A program made the position numbers and the translations under genes. This document shows positions 1 to 12,000 of a DNA stretch of 64,000 bases, piece after piece. This DNA is from Sclerodactyla briareus. Its lineage: Eukaryota > Echinodermata > Holothuroidea > Dendrochirotida > Sclerodactylidae. Where the stretch lies: positions 186,001 through 250,000 of the forward strand of contig JAODTK010004987.1 of the NCBI GenBank assembly GCA_026419785.1, in the 5' to 3' direction. A model generated the notes under the pieces. That model was not told the origin of the DNA. It saw only the letters and a list, made by a program, of their open reading frames with translations, and ran no database searches. Positions within the stretch are counted from its first letter, which is position 1; each line of letters starts with the position of its first letter.

Positions 1-297
1 TTCTCTGCTCCCGCATATGTGGAAACATTGCCGTTCAAGTTTCCCCTAGGTATGTGCTCCCTGGCGTTTTGTTTGTGAAACTGATTTTAACACTAACGGA
101 CATATCGTTATGAACATGCAAAATTGGAGCATTAAACTGAATGAAAACCTGTTCTTACTGACCGAGATAAGAGGGCAGTATTGCCAGAATTCAAAAAAAT
201 GACACTGAGGTATTGCATTCCGCCCTGTGACTCCACGGTGCCCTGGTTTCCCCTAATTAAAGTTTTATGTTACTTAAATATATCTATGGCTGTTTGT

Positions 298-332
<35 letters not shown>

Positions 333-1490
333 TATTATATATATATATCTATATATATATATATATACTAATAGATCTATATTTATATATCTATATATAT
401 ATATATATATAATATATATATAATATATATATAATATATAGGCATCACTGTTGGGACATTTCTTTTTGTAAGGGCATATACAAAAATACAAAAGAAAAGA
501 ACACGATGATGATCGTTTGTAGGGAAGGTGGCGCTCTGTGTCGGCTGCAAGCAGGGGTAAGTGCTAATATTTCTCCTAGTTATTCTTGGGAGTCCTTTTA
601 CCTTTTAGGTGAAGTATAGGGAACCACTGAGCTGCCGCAGTTCCGCCTTCTTCTTTCTATGGTGTTTGATCTCGACAAAATGTTACTGGTTACCGCAAAA
701 TTAATCGATTGTATGTAACTATATATTATGTGTGTGCGACATCCATTAGAAGTGGTAAGGGGAGGGGGGGGGGGGTAATTTGTTATAGGCTAGAGTTATT
801 ATATTGATTAGTACCGGGGTGTTAGGTATCCGACCGGGGACTACGTGACTACGCAAAACTGAGTATACCAAGTATTGTCTATATCACATCGCTCCCTGTA
901 TGCACATATTGCCCGAAACGGATTTTTTCCCAGGTGGAGGGTCCACATGCGTGGAGCTGGGGTTTAGGAATGTCCCTGGTCTGTGTAGAGTGACTAATGG
1001 AGACTTTATATATCAACAGCAGCATGTTACAAACATGAACGATATATCTACATTCCTGTCCAAGCTAACGTTTTGTATTAAGTCCTGATAATGTCACGGC
1101 ATGTGCCCAGGAAGTGGATCGTGTCTGTAGGCCGCTGTTGTTCTCAATTATACACTCTTCCGCGGTTTTTCGGCTCGTGCCGAACAGAGACACTGCACAT
1201 TTCTCTACCTGTCGGGAGTCTCGGCTGTATACTTCCTAGATACCCTTGCAGTACCATCCCTCTACTGTTTGGGTCTATGCTTGGACGTATGCTGAAATAA
1301 TTTTCGCACGTTTATCTGGATTGTACATTCTTCGAGTACCAGGAATAAGTACAAAGTGCGGATTACTCATCGGTAGAGCTCCAGACTACAAAACATTGAT
1401 CGCGAGATTTCGGTGGCCAAGTCTGTCTCCTGAAACTGTCCCACTGAAATGTCCAACGCCCTCAGAATTTTAAACAGTAACATTTGGTGA
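1..1490. other. Unassigned DNA with AT microsatellite
   Basis: I see no exon or known element here apart from a TA-rich microsatellite (298-440) and a short G run near 764-776. The first exon of the dehydrogenase described below, which should carry the TGxxxGIG cofactor motif and end in phase 1, was looked for here and not found. Confidence 0.6.
298..440. repeat. (TA)n microsatellite
   Basis: Long imperfect TA dinucleotide tract with a few interruptions. Open frames across it are low-complexity artefacts. Confidence 0.97.
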
Positions 1491-1499
1491 ACAGAAGTT

Positions 1500-2640
1500 A
1501 GTGCCCAAACAGTCATTCTTCCATGGTTGTCACATTACTTGGACACAATAATCATTGACCCCTGGGACACTTTGACCTCTTGTGAAGTCAGGTCAAGGTC
1601 ATTAAGGGAGTCAATAAGCCATTTTGTAAATTGGTCTTTTCACCTCCACCCCAGTTGATCAAGTCTTGGGGATTTTCTATGGTCACAATGTCTATTGACT
1701 GCCAGGACATCCTGACCATACTAACGCGAAACGGTCGTTGAAGGGGCACCGTCACCACTGGGGAAATTGGCGTTTTGGCCCCCGATTGGTCATTCGTTTA
1801 TGGATGTTGGCCAAACGTAGGTATTACGTTCATTTTACTGATTATGCAAATCCTTGACTTTGATAAATCCAGAGTCGAAGGTCATTGAGGGGCACAATGG
1901 CTATTGTGTCAAATTGCTTTTTTCACCATCACAATTTGATCTTTTCTTAGCTAAAACCAGCCCCAACAGGTCATTCTGTGCTGGATGAACTACCAAACTT
2001 TGGACACAATGTTTATTGAACCATGGGACATGTTTACTTTGTGAAAGCAAGGTCCGAAGGCCTTGGGGCAATATAACGCCATTATGTGTACAATTTCCAT
2101 GTATCTCCTACAAATGTATCTCCTATCAATTTTGGTGCGCAGTGCTGATGTTCGGTCATAGGATGGTTTAACATCTGTGCCCTTCGGGGGTGTTCAGGAA
2201 ATGTTTGTCCTGAGTCCCCCTTGGCCAATAGCCCATTTTGTGAAATTTTACCCATGGTACTTGAAATGCAACAAAGTTACATGTAATGGTCTCTGGATAG
2301 AGGGCCATTAGGGGTGTTCGGGAATTAGGGCCCCCATTGTTATGATACAACCCAATCTTGTATCGTCTACGAATTCTGTTTCAATCAACACCTGTGATGT
2401 CGTCTAATATGTCTAATAGCCGTTCCCACAGGATTCGGAATTTTAGGACCCAGGTGACCATCATGTGGAATGTTTATTGCCTGCTAAGAAATCTTTGGCC
2501 ATATGAAATTCAAGGTCAAGAGTCGTTACGGGCACAGCAGGCCATTGTTTGAAAACTGCCTTCTTGGCTTCATGTTTCCGAACATTTATCACATAGTTGT
2601 ACATTCCTCTTGGTACATTTTGGCTTTGAGCTAGACGCTA
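1500..2640 (+). repeat. Dispersed GGTCAAGG-type repeat, copy 1
   Basis: Carries the recurring phrases of the family seen again at 8640-11250 and elsewhere: 'ttgacccatgggacatg', 'aaggtcaaggtcattaa', 'ggggcacaatggcc', 'gtatctcctac', 'ctgatgttcggtcata' and 'tacatgtaatggtc'. The copy is diverged and has no open reading frame that looks coding. It lies just upstream of the first recognised exon of the dehydrogenase gene. Confidence 0.75.
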
Positions 2641-2753
2641 CGCACCATGTTGCCTAGTGATACGTAAACATTCATCATATATGATTCCTCAAGTTACTCA
2701 TGAATTTGAATAGAAAACTCACACATGCCATAATAATTCATCTAACAGTATAG

Positions 2754-2926
2754 GTCTCGCATCCGCGAAGAGACTAGCCCAGGAAGGATGTAAGGTCGTG
2801 GTGAACAGCAGGAGACAAGAAAACGTAGACGAAGCTGTAGACGGCCTCAGGAATGAGGGCCTCGAGGCATCGGGCATCGCTGGTAACTTGAGGATAAAAG
2901 AGGACAGAGCCAATATGATCAAACAC
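2754..2926 (+). CDS. SDR exon: start of Rossmann fold and NADP-binding arginines
   Basis: The acceptor TATAG precedes the exon and the donor GTGAGT follows it. The exon enters with two bases of a split codon (expected Gly of GIG) and ends in phase 0. It reads LASAKRLAQEGCKVVVNSRR, then QENVDEAVDGLRNEGLEASG. This matches the helix and strand after the glycine motif of DHRS4, and the SRRQ arginines are those expected for NADP preference. Decayed copies of this exon and its downstream intron follow directly. Confidence 0.9.
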
Positions 2927-5900
2927 GTGAGTCATGTGCATAATGTTATACATATGTATCATCGCAGTTACGAGGGGACTAGTACTACACAGGAAGGCTG
3001 TAGGCCTATGGCTGCGGGAAACTCTGTAGTTTAGTAATCACCCCCCCCCCCCCCCCCTGAAGAAACGAGCTGAGCGTCAGAAAAGAAGGATACGAGGCGT
3101 CGTAGCATAAGAATGATGAGAGAGGACAACCAGTATGATCGAATACGTTAGTCATTTCCATAATGTTAAACATACATTTAGTTTTCGCATTTGCGAGAGT
3201 AGTATCAACATAGGGACGTGCAAATCGTGTGCCAACTGTGGGAAATTAGAGAACGCGTGATCAAACACGTGAGTCATGTGCATAATGTTACACATATGTG
3301 TCTTCACAGTTACGAGGAGACAAGTACATACGGGAAAGTTGTATGACTGCGGTCAACTGTAGGAATCAGGGGAACGTAGGTTAGACTATAGCCTCAGGAA
3401 AGAAGGATTACGAGGCGTCGGACGTTCCTGGTAACGTAAGATAAGAGAGGACAGAACCAGTATGATCAAACGGTTATTTCCATAATGTTAAACATATATA
3501 TGTATTCTCGCAGTTGCAATGAGTATCATAATATGGAGGTTGTAAATGGTTGTGACAAACTGTACGAACAGGAGAACGTATAGATGAAGTTGTAAACAAC
3601 CTCAGTAAAGAGAATGAGTTCCATCAACCACGTGAATCCTAAGTACTCTAGCGTGCAGTTACGAGGAGACTAGTGCTATATGCACATTATGCAGGAAAGT
3701 GATATGGTGGTTATTCATTTCCTGTCGGGAATACGAGAATATGGAGAATTGAGGCTTCGAGGCGTGGTGAGTGTATTACAACATGTTCAACGTCAAATCA
3801 ATCCACCGGCTTAGGTGTTATATGTGTTGTCAAATTAAAGACTGTTAAAGTCACGTTTCAATCCTCTTATAACACGCTATTACCCTGTTGTACGAAATAT
3901 AAATCTAATTTGGACACAAATTGAAATCTGCATTTGAAGTGGGCCACTAATCTTGTTTAGAAGATTGTCATTCTGTATACGGCAGCTATTTCTTCGACAT
4001 AACAGATGATAGAGCTTGGACAAAGCTGAATTCTGTCTGATATTACAATAAACAATGATGTAATAGCAAATTCCTAATCAGTGCAGAAGCATATGGTTCT
4101 GATAGGACAAATTGTTCACAGTATTATAGTTCTAAAAACCCAGCTATCCATTATTGATATAGTCTATTCTGATTGGTCGACTGAATAGCTCTAGCTATTC
4201 GTTATTTTTGCAATAACTATACAGGTCTCTTTGCAATAAGCCTGTTCGTGGTTATAGTTTAATGAGATGATATGATATTGTTTCAAAGGTCATGAGGGAA
4301 CAATGGCAATTCGACGTTGAGCCGAAATTCTACGGATCCTGCCAACAATCGTTACTCCGTTATGGGGGAATATTACTGGTTAGAAAAGAACGTGATGACT
4401 CGTACTACATCTGGCTAATATTATATCAATTGTTGGTACGCAGAACAATGATCAATTATAGCAGAATAATAGTGCTCGGAACTTGTTTAATCTGTTAATA
4501 CAGACCGTTATCTTGCTATATAAAAGTCATTATTCTGTCAGGACAGAATAGTAAAATAATTTAATAGAGAAACTGCCTCCTCCAATAATTGACCAGATGA
4601 GCATATACCCTGGGCGAGTGATGTAAAAAACTACTACTGACCCAGAAAATCAGTATTGCGCCATTATGTGTAAATGTATCTCGTTCACCATCAGAGTCGA
4701 GGAAATTTGCATCCGTCTTACTTCCTTATTTTTTTTTTCTAGGCCCTTTTTTCTCCTCTGATACAGATTCCCCTTGCTAATTGTTTACTCGTTTTCAAAC
4801 AGACATGTGACAAATATGGCGGAATAGATAGCCTATTCCTGAGTGCAGGGGTCAGTCCACATACGGGGAATTTGTTAACGGTACGTATAAGTGTTTTTGT
4901 GCACCTTTTGTTTCAATTGATTTTTTTACCCCCTATGTAGTCGAAGGACATGCCCTATTCATGTATCCGTATGCTGAAGCGGCCGATCGGCGGTATAAGC
5001 TTTGTCCAAATGAGGAAAAGCCACCAAAGTCACGGTGTATTCGGGTTGTCAAAAATTTTATTTCTTATTTGTTTATGAGAATATATGCTCATTAATTTTT
5101 GACATTGTTCCCGAATTTCATGTATTTATAACTCCATCCAATGGTCCGGTATGACCTATTGTTTTGGATTGTTTTATTCTGCTTATTCTAGATTTTCGTT
5201 CCTTATTGTTTTTAATTATACTGTACACTTATTGTTCCCATATTTCATGTGTTCGTATTCCTACTTAACATTTTGACCCTGCAGGTTATTAGTTCTTAGT
5301 TTTCATGTTTTCTTTATGAATCAGAACAGTAGACGTTATTGTCTTTCATGTTTGTTCTTTAAGGTAGTTGCCATTACTGCGCTTCCATATTGGAGGGCCT
5401 CAAGGAGGATTAGCTCTGTCTTCTTATCCCTTGTAATAGAGCTGAAAAAAATGTAAGCTCCGTGAAAGCCTCACTACTACCCGATCAAAATTGTGGCTTC
5501 TATTCTTTCGGATTTTTGTAGTCTTTCGGAAAAATAATTGTCGTGCGTATGTGATTTTTCCCCTTCAAATGGTGTTGTTGGTGTAACTGGCAGATAATTT
5601 CCCTTATTCCTATTATGGATTCTCAAAAAGGTATTGTCGCCCAGTGGTAACTGCCGGAAGAGCGACGGCGACGTTTGCACGACGTCACGATAAAAACCGA
5701 CCCAGTGCAATTCGATATTCTAAACGGTATATCGTAATAATGATTTGACAATGTAGAACTATTTCGCGATTTTGTCGTTATATAATGTGAATGTCAGGGG
5801 AAAAGAAATGCAAATGGAAGACGAAGACGCTATTGGTGGGAAAGGCGATCACATGCATGAAAGTTGGTGGTGGTCCATCGCAAGTTAGAATAAGTCATTA

Positions 5901-6060
5901 TCCTCCTCCTCCTCCTCCTCCTCCTCCTCCTCCTCATCATCATCAGGATCATGATGATGATGATGTTTATTATTATTATTATTTTATTATTATTTTATTA
6001 TTATTATTATTATTATATTATTATTATTATATTATTATTATTATTATATTATTATTATTA

Positions 6061-6092
<32 letters not shown>

Positions 6093-9000
6093 TATTATTA
6101 TTATATTAATAATAGTCTCTTATTATTTGAAGTGCGTGCAAAGAACTTCAATGTTTGTTTTTTTCCGATAACCGCTCACCGAATCCCAGTTGATAGGGTG
6201 AGTTTTTTAAAACAAAACAGCTAGTTCATGGTCCCTTTTAGTTCAAACCTCCTCCTCAAAATAACGGTCAACTCGCCCTCGTCCTTCTTTTATCATAAGA
6301 TGGGAGCAAAATGAGTTGCTAATTGAACTCTGTTGTTACAATAAGGTCGATTGAAAACTCAGTAAGGAGCCCGGATTTATAACATAACTGCGAGAAAAAT
6401 GCTCACAAACTTGTCAGGCTTTCACCTCTGTTAATCTATGGTGACCTTTGACCTGACCCTAAACGATCTAGGATCATCCACTCCAGATGGCAACCCATCG
6501 TGCCAAGTGTGAACTCTCTACATCGATTCGTTGCACAGTTATTGTGCTCATAAACTTCGACCTCTGTTGACCTTTGATGACTCTGCACCTGGCACCAACA
6601 GGATAGGGAACTTTTTACACTTTGCCCTCTGTTGAAGTTGAGGGTCCTCAGACCTGCTCCAAAACTAACAGAGTTCCGCTCATTGGAACTGTAACCTACA
6701 TGTCTAATTTGAACTCAGTAAATAACGTGCTCACACGTAGCACACGCCCACACACATACACTCTGCGTTGGTGTAGATGCCTTTTACTTAGAGCCACGCA
6801 GTAGACAAAAATCGAAGGGCATAGTGATACTTATGCCGCGTCTGAGGACTGGAGGGATGTATTTTGGTTCATGATTGGCATAAGGGGACTGCGAAAAAAA
6901 TTTGCGGCCGACAGAGCAGTGTTTTGGAGATTCCTCAGTGATCAGGAGAAACATTCTATATCAATGATATATATTGATGGGTGCATGGATGGCAAAGACA
7001 GATAGATATCTCAAACGGGCGAAGCTGGCTGGGCTGAAAAATGGAACTATTCACTCTTAAACCTTCAACCTCTATGGACTCATTAATACAGATAGTAGTG
7101 AACATAGCAATAAGTGTGAGTGTCAGGGAAGAAATACTTGTGGAGACATGGTGACATGTGACCTTCGACTTGACCTCAGAACGATAATGACCATCTACCA
7201 GTACTCTGAATGGCAACCCTTCTGGCTAAGTATGAGCTCTCTTCATCATTTCGTGCTCAGTTACCGTGCTCACAAAAATTGTCAGACTTGACCCTTGTGG
7301 ACCTTCGGTGACCTTTGGAACTCACCCAAAACAACGGGAATCATATAAATCACATAACATGATGGCAACCCATCGTTTCGTGGCCAGTATGCAGTCTTTG
7401 GTTCCCGTTTCCTGTAACATGTTTCCAGCATGACTCGTTTGCCATTACGTTGATCTTGAACCATACCCTAAATCATTGGGGATCATCTTCTCCCTTACAC
7501 AGTTACTGTGTTCAAATTCGTACAGACTTTGACGTAGCGTGCATATACTTGGCATAAAGGGTTCTCATTTGAAGGAGATGGATCCTGTCGTTTTGGGGTC
7601 AAGTCAGGGTCAAACTCAGGACTCCGTCCCACTATAAAAGCATGAACCAAGAAACATCCTTTCATTGCTTAGTGAAACGGACAGGGATCACTGAGCACTT
7701 GGCCTTTTCATGTTTTCCTTGGTTAATTCTTCATTATACAAGATTATGCACAGGAACAGGACTCATTTACATACATCCAGTCTCGCCACTGTTTATATCA
7801 TGTTGAATCATTCTTCTTTCGACAAGCTACTGGTTCAATTATATGTTCAAGTGTATTGATCTTTTTTTCTTTCTTCTTTCTTCTCGAGAAGTGAACGAAG
7901 GTAACTTACCTATGAACTTTAACTCTTTTCCGTCTCCCTGTAGGCGTTGGACACAAACGTCAAGGCTAATTTCCAATTTATTCAAGAAATTGTTCCGTTT
8001 TCGAAAAGAGAGGGTGAGTTTTTCATTGGTAATTATAAAGATATCATTCGTGAAACGTATTTTATTACATTATTTAAAAGTTATAATTATTGGTGCAATT
8101 ATTATGCCCGGTAATCCCTCTAATGACGCATGATTGACTATTCCCCAATTTTGGTATGCCATGTCCTCCAAAAGCTTTGTTACCCCCCTAATCAATCCCC
8201 ACTTTCCAGTCGACAACCACCGTCAATACATAGAAGGACGACCTCGTATAACGATGTTTACAATAAATAGTTGACATGGAAGAACAAAATATGCCCGGAA
8301 AGTATATGCTTAATACGGCCTGAACAGTTTTATTGGAAGGCTTAATCGGCCTAAACTCAGTCTATAACAGGTCCGAGTGAGAGAAACACAAACGTTCCAG
8401 TTTAGCATGATATGGCAGACGGTCACGTAAGGCTAGAAATTCAGCAAGGCCTATCCGTTATTTCACAGCACGTATGTGTTTAGTTTAGTAGGCATGCGAC
8501 GACTCAACACCCGTCGGGCAAAGTTACAAGGCGAAGAAATTTATGTATTAAAAGTAATTCCTGGATGTGTGATAGTATCAGTGTATAAGCGCGTAGTACT
8601 GGGTGTATCTCATCGATGGTATAACAACATTTTTAATAAAAGCTGTCGTGTCATCCCCAGCAGGTCATTCGAGGTCATTATGGCCACAAACGAATATTTT
8701 TTGGAATCAACTTCAAGAACATTGCTGGCATTGTTGAAATGTGACAGGGTGTACTCATGGGAGGTAAACATTCCTCAATAAAAACCGTCGTGCACAAAGT
8801 CATCAAGTCAACTTACGGGCATTAAACTGCCAATAGTATGTGTTCCTGCAACAACTGCCAGTGACAAATCCTAGCTATCTACTATCCAGTGTGTTCACAA
8901 TTGCCTTTTTGGCCCCCAAACATCATTCTGTTGATGGATGTCGACCAAAACTTGGAAACAAATGTTCCTTGACCCAGGGACATGTCAAAAGGTCAAAGGG

Positions 9001-12000
9001 TCATGAAGGGGCACTATGGGCCATTATGTGTAAAATTTCAAAAGGATCTCCCCTACCAAATTGTGGGGCACTGCGCTGATGTTCAGTCAAATGATGGTCT
9101 ATCAGCCGTACGTCGGGAATTTGTGGTCCAAGGTCCACTTGGGCCTGAGGCCCATTTTATGAAATTCACACAATAGTACTTGGAATGATTCTCCTCCCAC
9201 AAGCTTCATTTATTTTCTTCAAGTTACATGTAATGTTTTTGGGTAGAGTGCCATTGGGGGTTGTTCAGGAAGTTGGGGCCGAGGGTTCAGTTTGGGCCAT
9301 AGGGCCCATTATGTGAAATACTGCAACTCTTTCTCTCCTGCCAATGTATTTGCCACAGGGCTGATTTTCAGTCATTAATGATGGTCTAATAGCCACCTAG
9401 GGGTGTTCAAGAATTTTTAGGTCAAGTTCCGAACATTGGGCCCGAGGGCCCATTTTATGATATTTCACACAATGGTGCTTGAAATTAATCTCCTCCAACA
9501 AGCTTCAATTGATTTTCTTCAAAGTTACATGTAATGGTCCGCGGGTAGAGGCCATTTGTAGTTTTTCAGGAATTTTAGGCTCAGGCCCAGTTTTTGGCCT
9601 CAGGGCCGGCCTTATAATGAATACAGCAAATTCTTGTATCTTCTACAATTTTATAGTTGCACCATGCTGATGTTCGGGTTCATAATGATGGTCTAATAGC
9701 CATACCTTCAGGGTGCCCAGGAATTTAGAGCCCAAGGTCCAGTGTGGGTCCGAGGGCCCATCATGTGGAATTTTGCAAAAAGCTCCTCTCTTACAAGATT
9801 TTGGGACACAGTGCGACATTCGGTCATAATGATGGTCTAACAGTCGTACCTCCTGGGGAGGGTCAGGAATTTGGATCCAAGGTCCCAATTGGGCCCGACT
9901 GGCCAATGTTACGGAATTCCATGGAATTTCAAACATTGGTATTGAAAAGAATATCTTCCCACAAGTTAAAAGGGATTTTCTTTTTTTTAAAGTTACAGGT
10001 AATATCCTTGGTTAGTGGTCCATCAGAGATGTGTGCGAGCCTCTGTCTCAAGGCGGCCCATTGTGGGGGCCCGAGGGCCCAATCGTGTTCAATCACGCGC
10101 AAATGCTTCTACAATTTTGATGCACAGGTTAGTGTTGATGTTCGGTCTAATGACGGTCTAATAGCTTTACCTTCAGGTTGCCCAGAGATTTTGGACTGAG
10201 ACCCGTGTGGGCCTGAGGGCCCATCATGTGGAATCACTTAAAATGCTCGCCTCCTACATATTTGTGTGCACAGTGCTGATGTCTGATCATAATGATGGAA
10301 TGGCTTTTCAAGAATATTTGGTTGGGGGATCCACTTAGGCCCTACAGCCTATCTTACCCAGTGTGTCAACAATTGCCTTTTTGGCCCCTAAACAGTCATT
10401 CTGTGACGGATGTCGACCAAACTTGGACACAATGTTAATTGACCCATGGGAAATGGTTGGACTCTGTGAGGCAGGGTCAAGGGCATAAAGGGGCACAATA
10501 ATAAGTCATAATGTGGTTAATTTCCAATGTATCTCCGTCCTACAATTAACATTCGATTCTTACAAAACGTGCAACTGTTCCCTTTGCAGCTTTGAGATTT
10601 TGGAGGATCAAACATCATTTAGTGTTATTAGAATTAAAACAGTAACATCTGATGAAAAGAAGCAAACAGTCATTCTTCGACGGATGTTGATCAAACTTAG
10701 AGCCAGTGTTCATAAACTTTTGGGACTCTTAACCATGTGAAGGCCAAGGTCTTCAAGGTCATGAGTCATTAAAGGGACACAATATTGCCACTGTGTGAAA
10801 GTGCCTCTTTCTCAATTGGACATTCTTGGCTGGACATTGGCCCAATCTGAGGAAACAATGTTTATTGACTGCTATTGACATCCGTGGCATATGAAGATCA
10901 ATGTCAAAAGTTGTTACAGGGGCACAATAGGCCATTGTTTGAAACTGCCGTTTAAGTCTCCTGATCGTGACATTGGCACACATTTGTATCGTAACATTGT
11001 GGAGTTTGGCATCCGCAACATGTGCCTGGTTGGGCCATACCATGGAAACCGACTGTCTGCCAAGGTTGGGAGGTTGCGCCATTGTGATACACTCGTTGAC
11101 CCTCATCTGTGTGACCATTGAACTCAATTTGACCTCATCTTGACCTTTACCACTTTTACTAAGGTACCCTCTGATCAAAATGATTTGACCCCAATGTGAC
11201 CTGCAAAGATGTGTGCAAATGATGTCAGAGGTCACATTAATCTATTTGACATTTAGTGTAGTTGGTCATAATAGTCATAATGATTTTTCAATGGTTGTTT
11301 CCAGAATCAGTGGGTCAAACTACATTTGAAAGCGAGGTCAAAGGTGAAAAGTTAAATCTAAAAAAGATGTGCTCATTTTACCGAGAAACAGCGGCAACTA
11401 AAATTTTCTGAAATGTGACAGGGCTTGTGTGCTAAATCAACGAAAACAACCTGTGTCAAATTGACACATCAGATATGTAAATAATTTTATTTCAATCCTT
11501 TTTTCTACGGCGAAACGTTTTCAAGATTACATCAAATTCATGGTTTTTACTTGTTCTGTTGTGTGCAACTGGATACATTGCAGCTCGGAACATCTACAAA
11601 GATGGTGTGTAAATTCTACACAATTTGGGTCACATCCTTCCATGTTCCCGGTAGGCCTACTATGAGGAAAAAAATTTCGCGAATGTCCGAGTTAGCAGCT
11701 AGATCCTCTAAAACAGTTTTTTTTTTTATCCTACACATATAGGGGAGGCGCAATTGTTACCAATTCGACAGCCAGTGTGTACGGTGTCGCATTAGGCGTT
11801 TCTGCCTTGGTAAGTTATGATTTGAATTCAGAGGTTATTCCAAACTAATGCCAAGCTTCCTTCACATAATAAAATTGCGAAACAGTTCAAGAAAGAATCC
11901 AACAGGGAGATGAGCAGTTATAAGTCATCAGGAATGAAAATCAAATTTATTGGCTGCTAATGGCTTGCAACGTCGATTTTGAGTCATACTTTCACAAATA

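Larger units (their letters stand above)
4881..7943. other. Intron with repeats; expected micro-exon not found
   Basis: The protein lacks about nine residues (family pattern xVTEEVWDK) between the flanking exons, both phase 0, so an exon of about 24-27 nt should lie here. I checked TGG-containing stretches followed by possible GT donors and found none convincing. The intron holds a MITE-like repeat (about 5440-5755), microsatellites (5901-6111) and a TGACC-rich repeat (about 6420-7620). Confidence 0.55.

Noticed and set aside
5791-6171. Open frame of 126 codons with Pro, Tyr, Ile and Leu runs
   Set aside because: Produced by the TCC and TTA microsatellites.
7625-7645. TATA-like CTATAAAAG as a promoter
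   Set aside because: The same phrase, in altered form, occurs in the related repeat at about 20470, so it belongs to the repeat.
10759-11235. Minus-strand frame of 158 codons
   Set aside because: It lies within the GGTCAAGG-type repeat family and the frame is not kept in other copies.
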